This document shows positions 1 through 7,978 of a stretch of DNA of 64,000 nt, in pieces. The notes beneath the pieces are model-generated. The model made no database searches. It was not told the origin of the DNA and was given only the letters and a program-made list of their open reading frames with translations. The stretch's first letter is position 1; each line of letters opens with the position of its first letter. The position numbers and the translations under genes are program-made. This DNA comes from Idiomarina sp. X4 (lineage in GTDB: Bacteria > Pseudomonadota > Gammaproteobacteria > Enterobacterales > Alteromonadaceae): positions 2,170,001 to 2,234,000 of the forward strand of contig NZ_CP025000.1 of the NCBI RefSeq assembly GCF_002808045.1, in the 5' to 3' direction.

Positions 1-354
1 GGTTGGACGAATGTACATAGAGCCCGGCGGCGCAGGTACTTCGTCACTAAAGTGCTTAACGACATCGACAATCATTTTCTCAAGCATGGATTCGTCGAAT
101 GAGGGTAACGAGAGTAGCTCACTGCTCTGCTGCATGCGCTTCACGTTGCGATCCATGCGAAAAATATTAATGGAACCATCGTCGTGTCGAAACGCTTTTA
201 GTCCTTCAAAACAGGTGCTGGCGTAATGTAAAACGTGGGCACCCGGGTGTAATTGAATGGCGTCGGAGGAAACCAGTTCAGGCGTGCTCCAGTTTGAGTT
301 TTCAAACGCCGCCAACGTCATTTGCGGCATAAATACAGAGCCAAAAGCGGCCAT
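1..354 (-). CDS. ilvE: Branched-chain amino acid aminotransferase, N-terminal part (cut by window edge)
   Basis: Reading leftward from an ATG at 354, the frame stays open to the window edge and gives 118 residues of a class IV PLP aminotransferase. Visible hallmarks are HYASTCFEGLKAFR and a following DGSINIFRMDRN segment, which match the N-terminal domain of IlvE. The family transfers amino groups between glutamate and the 2-keto acids of Leu, Ile and Val in the cytosol. An AGGA sequence seven bases upstream supports the start. The catalytic lysine lies in the missing part, so a related class IV enzyme (D-amino acid aminotransferase, PabC) is possible but fits less well. Confidence 0.85.
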   Translation of the reverse strand, partial: MAAFGSVFMPQMTLAAFENSNWSTPELVSSDAIQLHPGAHVLHYASTCFEGLKAFRHDDGSINIFRMDRNVKRMQQSSELLSLPSFDESMLEKMIVDVVKHFSDEVPAPPGSMYIRPT

Positions 355-541
355 AGATGAATCCTGTTTGAGTCAAAAAGTTGCGCAATAATATACCATA
401 ATTTTTAACAATTGGATGACACCGACGAGACAGGAGACATGTCCGCTTGTTTCAAAATCGCGGGTAATAATTTATCCTAAATAAGGTTCAACAAAGGTTT
501 TCATGTATGTATTCACCTTCAGAAAGAGATAACCGTCCTCG

Positions 542-952
542 ATGATTAATATTTCTCAGCGCGTTGAAATTGCGGAAAGCGAAATAGAGTGGCAATTTAT
601 TCGCTCCAGTGGAGCTGGTGGACAAAATGTTAATAAAGTGGCTACCGCCGCACAGCTCATTTTTGATATCCAGGCGTCATCGCTGCCTGACTTTTATAAA
701 CAACGACTGCTTAAAAAGCATGACCATCGAATTACTCAAAGCGGTAAAGTCATTATTAAAAGTCAGGAAACACGAAGCCAGGCAAGGAATAGAGAGTTGG
801 CATTAGAGCAACTGACTGAACTCATTCGCAGTGTTTCTAAAACGCAGAAGAAACGTATTCCAACTAAGCCAACTCGCGCCGCTAAAGAGAAGCGCTTGAA
901 TAATAAGAAGCAGCACGGCCAGAAAAAGGTGCTTCGCAAAAAGGAGTTCTAA
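542..952 (+). CDS. arfB: Alternative ribosome-rescue factor ArfB (peptidyl-tRNA hydrolase)
   Basis: The 136-residue protein has the class I release-factor catalytic loop (SSGAGGQNVNK, GGQ near residue 26) but no stop-codon recognition domains. It ends in a long Arg/Lys-rich tail (about residues 100-136). This is the architecture of ArfB/YaeJ, which enters stalled non-stop ribosomes with its basic tail in the mRNA channel and hydrolyses peptidyl-tRNA. Length matches the family (about 140 aa). The gene stands alone on the + strand, and its stop codon overlaps the end of the convergent small gene by four bases. Confidence 0.93.
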   Translation: MINISQRVEIAESEIEWQFIRSSGAGGQNVNKVATAAQLIFDIQASSLPDFYKQRLLKKHDHRITQSGKVIIKSQETRSQARNRELALEQLTELIRSVSKTQKKRIPTKPTRAAKEKRLNNKKQHGQKKVLRKKEF

Positions 953-1143
953 GCACTAACATCTCTCGTCTCACCTGAGCAAGATATTCGGGCACATTCC
1001 AGTATAAGTTCCTTTAATTCGCATTGGCTGCAGTAGTCACAGCAACGGATGTCACTCGCGACAACTCGCTTTTCTAACAATAGATGTTTCAACTGCTCTT
1101 TGCTCATGGACAGTTGCAAACGTTCAGGTTTGTTCCTGCGCAT
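949..1143 (-). CDS. Small cysteine-rich protein, unknown function
   Basis: A 64-residue frame I do not recognise. It has a basic N-terminus and a cluster of six cysteines in the second half (CCxxCxxC, then two further Cys). This could bind metal, but no named zinc-finger family is matched. It is judged real because a strong ribosome-binding site (GAGGAG, 7-8 bases before the ATG) lies inside the end of the upstream gene, which it overlaps by 20 bases, suggesting translational coupling. Its stop overlaps the end of arfB. The partner upstream is also cysteine-rich. Confidence 0.55.
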   Translation of the reverse strand: MRRNKPERLQLSMSKEQLKHLLLEKRVVASDIRCCDYCSQCELKELILECARISCSGETRDVSA

Positions 1144-1543
1144 GGTTTAGCTCCTCAAGTTGCTGAGTGTAGTGTCCAACACAGCGAGAGTGCTGACACC
1201 CGGTAATCAATAACTGGCAGCAGTAGCGGCACAACTCATTAATTTGTATGGAGTCCGTATTGGTGCGCCATTGTTGAAGTTGCCGGTTTGCACTTTCTTG
1301 TCTTTCCTGAGCGAGAAGCGGCTTATTAATCCGAATATAAACAGCGATGAGTAAAATAGACGCCGTCGTGTAGGTTTGTATTGCATTGGCTGTCAAAGCG
1401 GCTTCTTCTGCGGCGCAACGTGCATCTTCAATTGCTTCTAACAGCACCGAAGTGACGCTGCAATAGTTCTTCTGTTGTAGGTACTGGGTGGCTTTTTGCA
1501 GGTTTCCCTGACTGCTAAAGTAACCAGTGTAGGCATTTTTCAT
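1124..1543 (-). CDS. Hypothetical cysteine-containing protein, first gene of a two-gene unit
   Basis: A 139-residue product that I do not recognise. It looks helical, with a Gln/Ala-rich first half resembling a TPR-like or bundle fold (QKATQYLQQK, EDARCAAEEAALTANA). There is one hydrophobic stretch around residues 60-70 (ASILLIAVYI) and a Cys/His-rich C-terminal segment (CRYCCQLLITGCQHSRCVGH) that could hold a metal. The ATG at 1543 has a GGGAAAG-like site upstream. The gene overlaps the downstream 64-residue gene by 20 bases. Cysteine clusters in both products suggest a shared role. Confidence 0.55.
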   Translation of the reverse strand: MKNAYTGYFSSQGNLQKATQYLQQKNYCSVTSVLLEAIEDARCAAEEAALTANAIQTYTTASILLIAVYIRINKPLLAQERQESANRQLQQWRTNTDSIQINELCRYCCQLLITGCQHSRCVGHYTQQLEELNHAQEQT

Positions 1544-1692
1544 TTTTATCGCTTTCCCATTTTGTTGTTGCTGAAAATAAGTTAACGCAAATGATAACTG
1601 TTCGCAATAATGTTTTTTGTAAAGACTTTTTTAAACGATCAAAAGTGGCTTTTTCTGCGTAATACAGATAAGAGGTAAACTTTGAGGTCACT

Positions 1693-2349
1693 ATGAAACA
1701 CTATAAACAGAATGATTTAGCCCAAATGAAAGACAGGGATCGTGCCCGGTTTGTGAACTGTCTTTCTGGCTTTAAGAGTGCCAATGTTATAGGTACACGC
1801 GATCGGCGCCAGCAGGATAACCTGGCTATTGTGAGTTCGGTTGTGCACCTTGGAAGCAACCCGCCGTTTCTTGGCTTTGTCATGCGTCCACAGTCAGTGA
1901 CAAGGCACACCTGGGAGAATATCGAGGAAAGTGGTGTGTATACTATTAATCATGTTGGCGAGAGCTTTTTTAAACAAGCCCATCAAACGTCAGCGCGCTA
2001 TCCCAGAGAGCAGTCCGAGTTTGACGCTTGTGACTTGACCCCTGAGTTTATGGATGGGTTCCATGCACCTTATGTCGCTGAAAGTTCTTTGCGTATTGGT
2101 ATGCAGTTGGTTGAAATTATTCCGATACAACACAACGACACGGCGCTTATCGTTGGCGAAGTGCGTTGGGTAGATGTGCAGGAGGATGCAGTGCAAAGTG
2201 ATGGCTATATCGACATTGAAGGTCTCGGTACTATGACCATTTCCGGATTAGATGGTTACCACTTGACCTCACGGGCAGCACGCTTGTCATACGCCAAGCC
2301 CGACGAAGAGCTGCAGGAGCTGACAACCAGCGGTGAAGTTAAAGACTGA
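1693..2349 (+). CDS. Flavin reductase-like domain protein (FMN-binding split barrel)
   Basis: The 218-residue protein matches the flavin reductase-like family (FMN-binding split barrel). It shows an N-terminal LAIVSSVVHLGSNPPFLGFVMRP segment, where the flavin-phosphate strand-loop is expected, then HTWENIEESGVYTINHV, typical of these proteins. Family members reduce FMN with NAD(P)H or bind FMN for other oxidoreductions; the substrate cannot be read from sequence. It has no signal peptide. A short RBS (GAGGT) precedes the ATG. The end overlaps the convergent MFS gene by 11 bases. Confidence 0.8.
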   Translation: MKHYKQNDLAQMKDRDRARFVNCLSGFKSANVIGTRDRRQQDNLAIVSSVVHLGSNPPFLGFVMRPQSVTRHTWENIEESGVYTINHVGESFFKQAHQTSARYPREQSEFDACDLTPEFMDGFHAPYVAESSLRIGMQLVEIIPIQHNDTALIVGEVRWVDVQEDAVQSDGYIDIEGLGTMTISGLDGYHLTSRAARLSYAKPDEELQELTTSGEVKD

Positions 2350-3523
2350 TAATATCCGGTACTTTGCGGCTGTGTTTTTTAGTAACCCAGAATAGCAACA
2401 GGCCTGCTAAAGATAAGCCACAGCCAACCCAGCCGGTGCCTTGCCAGCTTAGTGGTGAAACAATAGCCAAGCCGCCAAGCCATGCACCAAGTGCGTTTGC
2501 AGCATTGAAGGCTGAGTGATTCAGCGATGCGGCTAAGGTCTGTGCTTCTCCGGCGACGTCCATAAGCCTAACCTGAAGAGCCGGCACAAGAGCCGCGGCA
2601 CTACCCAGTAATAAAACCATTGGCATGATGCTCCAGATACTTTCAAGGGTAAACGGAAAAACACCTAACACAACCGCAGACCAAGCAAGCGAGCCACCTA
2701 TCGTTAACTTAAGGCTTCTGTCCGCAGCCCAGCCTCCCACTAAACTGCCGGCTAGCGACCCGATACCATAAATAAGCAGTGCAACCGGTATCCAGTGGGG
2801 GGCGAGTCCTGTTGCGTTAATCAGCGTAGGCGCTATGTAGCTTAATACGGCAAACATCCCACCAAAACCGATGGCGCCAATTGCCAGGGTTAACCAAACC
2901 TGAGGATTCTGCAAGGCTTTCATTTCACCTCGGGCGGAGGTTCTTTGTTCGTTCGGATGTTGTGGCACAACAAGTGCAATCATAACCAATGCAACTAACC
3001 CTAACGTGCCAACGGTGTGGTAGACCGTGCGCCAGTCGATAAGCTGTCCCAGCCAGGTGGCAAGAGGGTTGCCGATCAAAATCGCAATGGTAAGGCCCAT
3101 CATCACCATAGTAACTGCCATACCTCGTTGATTTCGGCGTACCATATCGGCGGCGACTAAACAGGCAATACCAAAATACGCACCGTGAGGCAGGCCAGTC
3201 AGAAACCTTAAAACTTGCAGCAAGAAGTAATTGTCCGCCGATGCACTGGCAAAATTACCAATAGCAAAAACAAATAACAGTATCAGTAACATAGGTTTAC
3301 GCGGAAAGCGCGCGAAGAGGATAGTAATAAGCGGTGCACCGATAACAACACCTAATGCGTACAGACTGATCAAGTGCCCGGTTGTTCTCGTGTCAGTGCT
3401 AAAGTCGGCGGCAACATCGGGTAGTAACCCCATAATGACAAATTCACCAATACCAATAGCAAAACTACCAATAGCCATTGCAAAAATAGCCAGTTGAACT
3501 TGCGCTTTGGAAAACTGAGTCAT
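2339..3523 (-). CDS. MFS transporter, DHA1-type drug/sugar efflux (AraJ/YdhP-like)
   Basis: A 394-residue inner-membrane protein with about 12 hydrophobic segments. The start (AIGSFAIGIGEFVIMGLLPDVAADF) and the LISLYALGVVIGAPLIT plus RFPRKPMLL loop between helices 2 and 3 are typical of the AraJ/YdhP/PbuE branch of the DHA1 proton antiporters. Such proteins export small molecules (drugs, sugars, purines); the substrate here is unknown. It is monocistronic, convergent with the flavin reductase-like gene and divergent from yebG across 134 bases. Confidence 0.85.
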   Translation of the reverse strand: MTQFSKAQVQLAIFAMAIGSFAIGIGEFVIMGLLPDVAADFSTDTRTTGHLISLYALGVVIGAPLITILFARFPRKPMLLILLFVFAIGNFASASADNYFLLQVLRFLTGLPHGAYFGIACLVAADMVRRNQRGMAVTMVMMGLTIAILIGNPLATWLGQLIDWRTVYHTVGTLGLVALVMIALVVPQHPNEQRTSARGEMKALQNPQVWLTLAIGAIGFGGMFAVLSYIAPTLINATGLAPHWIPVALLIYGIGSLAGSLVGGWAADRSLKLTIGGSLAWSAVVLGVFPFTLESIWSIMPMVLLLGSAAALVPALQVRLMDVAGEAQTLAASLNHSAFNAANALGAWLGGLAIVSPLSWQGTGWVGCGLSLAGLLLFWVTKKHSRKVPDIISL

Positions 3524-3611
3524 GGGGCGGGCTATGTTCCTGTAGTGATACTCTTTAGTAAGAGTGCGCAGTTTAGCGAATGTGGCTACTATTGCAATTA
3601 CTTACTGATAA

Positions 3612-3627
3612 CTGTATAAATAACCAG
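3612..3627 (+). promoter_or_regulatory. Probable LexA (SOS) box upstream of yebG
   Basis: CTGT-N8-CCAG, AT-rich in the middle and flanked by TA-rich bases, lies about 30 bases before the yebG start. It differs by one base from the enterobacterial LexA consensus CTGT-N8-ACAG. YebG is a LexA-regulated gene in E. coli, so position and context agree. Confidence 0.7.
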
Positions 3628-3657
3628 TATCTGTAAACCTCAGCAAAGGACATAACC

Positions 3658-3969
3658 ATGGCTGTAGTAACCCAATACGTAGTGATTCGCGATGGAGCCG
3701 AAAAAATGACATTTACCTCGAAAGCCGAAGCCGATGCACACGATAAAATGTTGGATATGGCAGAAGCGCTAACGCCGTTGATAGAGGGCAGCGAACTTTT
3801 TACTGACGATAAACAGCTTGAAGATATGGCGATGTTTTTAGCGAAAGAACGAGAAAATGTATTAATTGCTCTGGGCGCTAAGAAACCGAAAAAGCCGAAA
3901 GCGGAAAAAGCACCGACAGAGAAAGCTGACAATAAAGCAGAAAGTAAAGAGTCGACTAAAGCGGCGTAG
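3658..3969 (+). CDS. yebG: YebG family DNA-damage-inducible protein
   Basis: The 103-residue protein starts with the YebG signature (YVVIRDGAEKMTFTSKAEADAHDKMLD) followed by a helical body. It ends in a Lys/Ala/Glu-rich low-complexity tail (about residues 75-103) that is longer and more basic than in E. coli YebG. YebG is a small LexA-controlled protein whose molecular role is not settled. The ATG follows an AAGGA site. A near-consensus LexA box lies just upstream, so induction during the SOS response is expected. Monocistronic. Confidence 0.92.
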   Translation: MAVVTQYVVIRDGAEKMTFTSKAEADAHDKMLDMAEALTPLIEGSELFTDDKQLEDMAMFLAKERENVLIALGAKKPKKPKAEKAPTEKADNKAESKESTKAA

Positions 3970-4038
3970 CTTTGGTGCTTGTGAAGATTTTGGTAGTATA
4001 GCTGCCTCTTTCAAAGAAGTAATGGATAGGATCAGACT

Positions 4039-4950
4039 ATGACGCAAGAAACGATTTACCACATTGGTACTCCGGGTAAGCCGTGGGGTGCAGAAGAAAA
4101 AGCGCAATGGTTAGCGGAGCAAACTCAAAAGCGTTCATATTTTGATGATGTCGTTAGTAAAATAGAAGCATTTAAAAACGATTTTGACGTTGAGCAATAT
4201 GGTGAACTGGCTTATGAGAGCGCTACTTATCCGTTGTTCGCAGTGAAAACCAAGAGCTGGGACAGTAGTAAGCCAACGGTATTAGTCACTGGCGGTGTGC
4301 ATGGCTATGAAACAAGTGGGGTTCATGGCGCGCTGCGTTTTATTGAAACCAAAGCCAATAGTTATGCCGAGGACTTTAATGTCGTTGTTGCGCCATGTTT
4401 AAGTCCATGGGGTTATGAAACCATTAACCGATGGAACCCGGCCGCTATTGATCCTAACCGTTCATTTGTTGCTGAGTCTCCGGCAGGTGAGTGCGCACAT
4501 ATTATGAAATATGTTGCTGGTTTGGACGTAGATATTTTGGCGCACATCGACCTGCATGAAACTACCGATACTGACAACAGTGAGTTCCGTCCGGCAAAAG
4601 CGGCAATGGACGGTACTGTGAACACCAACTGGAATATTCCTGACGGCTTTTATTTAGTCGGTAATGCAGAGAAGCCTTACCCTGACTTTCAAAAAGCGGT
4701 ACTGGACTCTGTCGAGAAAGTCACACACATAGCCGACGCTGACGAAGAGAATAAACTGATTGGTGAAGATATTGCTCAACGCGGTGTTATTTTACTGCCA
4801 ACCTCAAAGTTAGGGCTCTGTATTAGCTTCAGTAACGCCGAGTATGCTACGACAACAGAGGTTTATCCTGATAGCCCGAAAGCGACACCTGAGCAGTGTA
4901 TTGAAGCTCAGGTGGCTGCAGTAACGGGTGGGCTGGATTTCTTAAAGTAA
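4039..4950 (+). CDS. M14-family zinc carboxypeptidase-like hydrolase
   Basis: The 303-residue protein has the M14 metallopeptidase layout. GGVHGYETSG supplies the first zinc ligands (H and E near residues 90 and 93), NRWNPAAIDPNRSF contains the substrate-binding Asn-Arg pair, and HIDLHETTD supplies the third zinc ligand. No signal peptide is visible, so it probably acts in the cytosol on peptides or N-acyl amino acids. Bacterial members include peptidoglycan-peptide carboxypeptidases and succinylglutamate desuccinylase/aspartoacylase-like enzymes; I cannot decide between them. It follows yebG by 69 bases on the same strand. Confidence 0.8.
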   Translation: MTQETIYHIGTPGKPWGAEEKAQWLAEQTQKRSYFDDVVSKIEAFKNDFDVEQYGELAYESATYPLFAVKTKSWDSSKPTVLVTGGVHGYETSGVHGALRFIETKANSYAEDFNVVVAPCLSPWGYETINRWNPAAIDPNRSFVAESPAGECAHIMKYVAGLDVDILAHIDLHETTDTDNSEFRPAKAAMDGTVNTNWNIPDGFYLVGNAEKPYPDFQKAVLDSVEKVTHIADADEENKLIGEDIAQRGVILLPTSKLGLCISFSNAEYATTTEVYPDSPKATPEQCIEAQVAAVTGGLDFLK

Positions 4951-4971
4951 AGCCAGCTACCAGTAAAGTTA

Positions 4972-6222
4972 TTAGCGCCGTGTCGCCGGACGCTTATGCT
5001 TCGGTGCGCGGCGTGAATTATTTGGGCGGTTGCCTCTTGGTTTTTGTATAGGCTCCGGTTTTATGCTTGGATCCGGTTCAAAGCCGGGAACCACTTCTTT
5101 CGGTATCTCATTTTTGGTCAGTTTTTCAATGTCGCGTAGCAACTTATGTTCGTCAACGCAAACTAAAGAAGCGGCTTCGCCTTCGCTGCCGGCACGGCCG
5201 GTGCGTCCAATGCGATGCACATAGTCTTCAGCAACTTGTGGTAGTTCAAAATTTATTACATGTGGTAATTCGTCGATATCAATACCGCGTGCAGCAATAT
5301 CGGTTGCGACTAAAACACGTAACTTCCCTGCTTTAAACTGCGCTAAAGCTTTGGTTCTGGCGCCCTGACTCTTATTGCCGTGAATAGCCATTGCTGGTAA
5401 ACCGTCGTCGCTAAGTTGAGTCGCCAAACGATTAGCCCCGTGCTTGGTTCGGGTAAAGACTAATACTTGTCGCCAGTTTCTGCTGCCAATTAGGTAGCTT
5501 AGTAACTCACGTTTGCGTTTCTTATCAACCGGATAAACGCGCTGCTCGATTGTATCAGCAGTGGCATTTTGGCGAGCAACTTCCACCAGTTTAGGTTGGT
5601 GCATAAATTGTTGAGCTAATGCTTTTATTTCTTTTGAGAATGTCGCAGAGAACAGCAGCGTCTGGCGCTCTTCAGGAATTAATTTCATAACTTTTTTAAT
5701 GTCATGAATAAAACCCATGTCTAGCATGCGATCTGCTTCATCAAGAATAAGCACATCGATTTTGCTTAAATCAACCGTGCCCTGACGGCTATGGTCAAGC
5801 AAGCGTCCGGGGGTTGCTACTAAAATGTCGACACCTCGACGTAACGCATTAATTTGTGGGTTGATACCAACGCCACCAAAAATGACCAATGATTTAAGGC
5901 CTGTGTATTTTGCGTAGGTGTTGAGGTTATCCTCAACCTGAGCTGCTAACTCACGTGTCGGTGTTAATATTAACGCTCGAATAACAGGCTTACCTTCTGT
6001 CTTCGTCGAAGACAAGTTATGCAATAAAGGAAGCGTAAATCCTGCTGTTTTCCCGGTTCCGGTTTGCGCTGCTGCCAGTAAGTCATGACCTTTCATTACG
6101 GTCGGAATGGCTTGCTCTTGAATCGGGGTAGGGGTGGTGTAACCGCATTCATTTACGGCTCGTAAGATATTGTCGTTCAGTCCTAGTGACTGAAACGAGT
6201 TCTGATTTTGTTCTGTGGACAT
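4972..6222 (-). CDS. rhlE: DEAD-box ATP-dependent RNA helicase RhlE
   Basis: A 416-residue DEAD-box helicase with every core motif: Q-motif ([11 protein letters not shown]), Walker A AQTGTGKT (about residues 53-60), [28 protein letters not shown], and [10 protein letters not shown] in the second RecA domain. The short Arg/Lys/Pro-rich tail (about residues 385-416) fits the RhlE subgroup rather than SrmB, DbpA or DeaD, which carry longer or dedicated C-terminal domains. RhlE remodels RNA in ribosome assembly and the degradosome. Convergent with the M14 gene. Confidence 0.93.
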   Translation of the reverse strand: MSTEQNQNSFQSLGLNDNILRAVNECGYTTPTPIQEQAIPTVMKGHDLLAAAQTGTGKTAGFTLPLLHNLSSTKTEGKPVIRALILTPTRELAAQVEDNLNTYAKYTGLKSLVIFGGVGINPQINALRRGVDILVATPGRLLDHSRQGTVDLSKIDVLILDEADRMLDMGFIHDIKKVMKLIPEERQTLLFSATFSKEIKALAQQFMHQPKLVEVARQNATADTIEQRVYPVDKKRKRELLSYLIGSRNWRQVLVFTRTKHGANRLATQLSDDGLPAMAIHGNKSQGARTKALAQFKAGKLRVLVATDIAARGIDIDELPHVINFELPQVAEDYVHRIGRTGRAGSEGEAASLVCVDEHKLLRDIEKLTKNEIPKEVVPGFEPDPSIKPEPIQKPRGNRPNNSRRAPKHKRPATRR

Positions 6223-6482
6223 GAAGCTCCGGGAATTGTTTTAAGTAGGTATCACAGTTGCTGTGACTTTCCCTGCACTATACCACATTCTCAGTAACTC
6301 GGATTCAGTAATTCAACTTGATCTGAGTCAAAGTCTACCCTCGGAGAATCTATTCTCAACGGCTTTTGGGCGATTTTGCTTAAAGCTTCAACAGAACTGT
6401 TATATATTAGTTATCTTAGTTAAAAAGTTATTTTAGTTAAAAACATTCGCTTTAAAGGGCTGTGCTGTAACGGAGAATGCTC

Positions 6483-7385
6483 ATGGAAGTAAAACAAGCC
6501 TTTACCGATTTTCTCGAGATTATTCCTGATGGTGCAGTCGTTATAAACACTGAAGGGTTGATTGTCGCTGTGAATCAAGCAGCAGCGGCAATGTTTGGTT
6601 ATTCGTCGTCTTCAATGTTGGAAATGCCGTTAAATAGCTTATTGCCTAAAGAGTTCCGGGAAAAGCATGATGAACACCTGGTCAAGTTTTTTAAACACCC
6701 AGGGCGGCGTTCAATGGGGAATGGCCTAATCTTTCCTGCCGTTCGCCGTGATGGTTCTAAGTTTTACGTTGATATTATGCTGAACCAGATGGAAATTGAA
6801 GGTGAATTGTTCGGTATTGCGATCGCTCGTGATTACACGCTGCTTAAAAAAGCGGAAGATAAAATTCGTTTGGAACTGGAGTTTGAAAAACGTCAGGCAT
6901 TGACGGATCATTTAACCGGCATAATGAACCGAAGAGCGTTTACAGCGCAGTTGACCGATGAAATTACGCAGTTGGAGCAGCATGGAACGCCGTTCGCAGT
7001 CAGCTTTATTGATCTTGATGACTTTAAAGAAATTAACGACGAGTACGGTCACCAGTATGGTGATGAAGTCCTACAAAAGATTGCTGAACTTATTCGTTTG
7101 CACAGTCGGCATACCGATTATGTTGCTCGCATTGGCGGTGACGAATTTGCGACCATTCATCCGATGATTGCAGCAAGTGACGCTGAGCAAATGATGCAAC
7201 GCTTAAGAGCTGAATTAGTCAGCGGAATAGGGCATGCAAAGTTGCCAGTCACCTTGTCTATTGGTTTATGCCAATGCGACAAACCGTCAGAGCATTACAC
7301 TGTTGAAAATATTATGGCGCGGGCAGACCGGGCTATGTATCAGGCTAAAAAGGAAGGCAAGAACGCCGTTGTTCTGACGGGTTAG
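6483..7385 (+). CDS. PAS-GGDEF diguanylate cyclase
   Basis: A PAS sensor domain (about residues 8-120, with the typical DGAVVINTEGLIVAVNQAAAAMFGY opening) is joined by a short helix to a GGDEF domain. The motif IGGDEF is intact (about residue 218) and an RxxD inhibitory site sits five residues before it, so the protein should make cyclic di-GMP and be product-inhibited. No membrane segment is seen, so it is cytosolic. An in-frame ATG exists at 6477, but GGAGA at 6472-6476 is correctly spaced only for the ATG at 6483. First of three c-di-GMP enzymes within 8.5 kb. Confidence 0.9.
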   Translation: MEVKQAFTDFLEIIPDGAVVINTEGLIVAVNQAAAAMFGYSSSSMLEMPLNSLLPKEFREKHDEHLVKFFKHPGRRSMGNGLIFPAVRRDGSKFYVDIMLNQMEIEGELFGIAIARDYTLLKKAEDKIRLELEFEKRQALTDHLTGIMNRRAFTAQLTDEITQLEQHGTPFAVSFIDLDDFKEINDEYGHQYGDEVLQKIAELIRLHSRHTDYVARIGGDEFATIHPMIAASDAEQMMQRLRAELVSGIGHAKLPVTLSIGLCQCDKPSEHYTVENIMARADRAMYQAKKEGKNAVVLTG

Positions 7386-7471
7386 TGAGTCTTGCGTTAA
7401 GTCGTGTAATTTTGTTTGATTATTGTCCATGGTCTAGCCTAGAGTTGTTTTAGACTGCGTAAGGAGAGAGC

Positions 7472-7978
7472 ATGGGTGTTGTCACATCTTACCTGAGAAT
7501 TATTTTGCTGATTCTGGGCGTACTGGCTGGTATTCAATTACCGGGCTTTGTTGATCAATACGGCAAAAGCCTTAATGCTCATCTAATAGAGTCAGAAAAA
7601 AGCCTTGATGCATTCAGAGACGAAGCAGAGAAGTTTTTCGATGGTGATATCGAACAGCTCATTGCTCACTATGAGGCCAGTGACGATATCGTCTTCCAGG
7701 AAGGAGGACAAAGCATTAGCGCTATTTACACGCGCCATCAGTTATTACTCCGTGCGCTGAATAAATTTAACGAAAACGCCTGGAATGCTTACACTCAGGC
7801 TTTTATTTCTCCCGTACCAGACATACAACAGGAAGTCAGAAGTGACTTTTCCTACACGGTTAAGCTGAACCCGGGGGCTATCCTATTTGGCTTGGTTTGC
7901 GGTTTAGTGCTCGCCATTGTCGGTGAACTATTTATTCGCTTGTTGGCGCGCCCCTTTCGACGATCGCCGCACAGTTAA
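7472..7978 (+). CDS. DUF2937 family membrane protein
   Basis: A 168-residue protein with a hydrophobic N-terminal segment (YLRIILLILGVLAGIQLPGFVDQYGK), a charged extracytoplasmic helical middle (about residues 30-125) and a C-terminal transmembrane helix (GAILFGLVCGLVLAIVGELFIRLL) ending in basic residues. This pattern and the GFVDQYGKSLNAHL stretch match the DUF2937 family, whose function is unknown. AAGGAGAG precedes the start. The last 47 bases overlap the end of the convergent aidB-like gene, so the two messages are complementary at their 3' ends. Confidence 0.7.
   Translation: MGVVTSYLRIILLILGVLAGIQLPGFVDQYGKSLNAHLIESEKSLDAFRDEAEKFFDGDIEQLIAHYEASDDIVFQEGGQSISAIYTRHQLLLRALNKFNENAWNAYTQAFISPVPDIQQEVRSDFSYTVKLNPGAILFGLVCGLVLAIVGELFIRLLARPFRRSPHS

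Noticed and set aside
11..226. Open frame of 71 codons on the + strand at the left edge
   Set aside because: It is antisense to the ilvE reading frame, whose protein matches a well-known family. No RBS or family match.
6477..6482. Upstream ATG for the PAS-GGDEF gene
   Set aside because: It overlaps the GGAGA ribosome-binding site; the ATG at 6483 has proper spacing.
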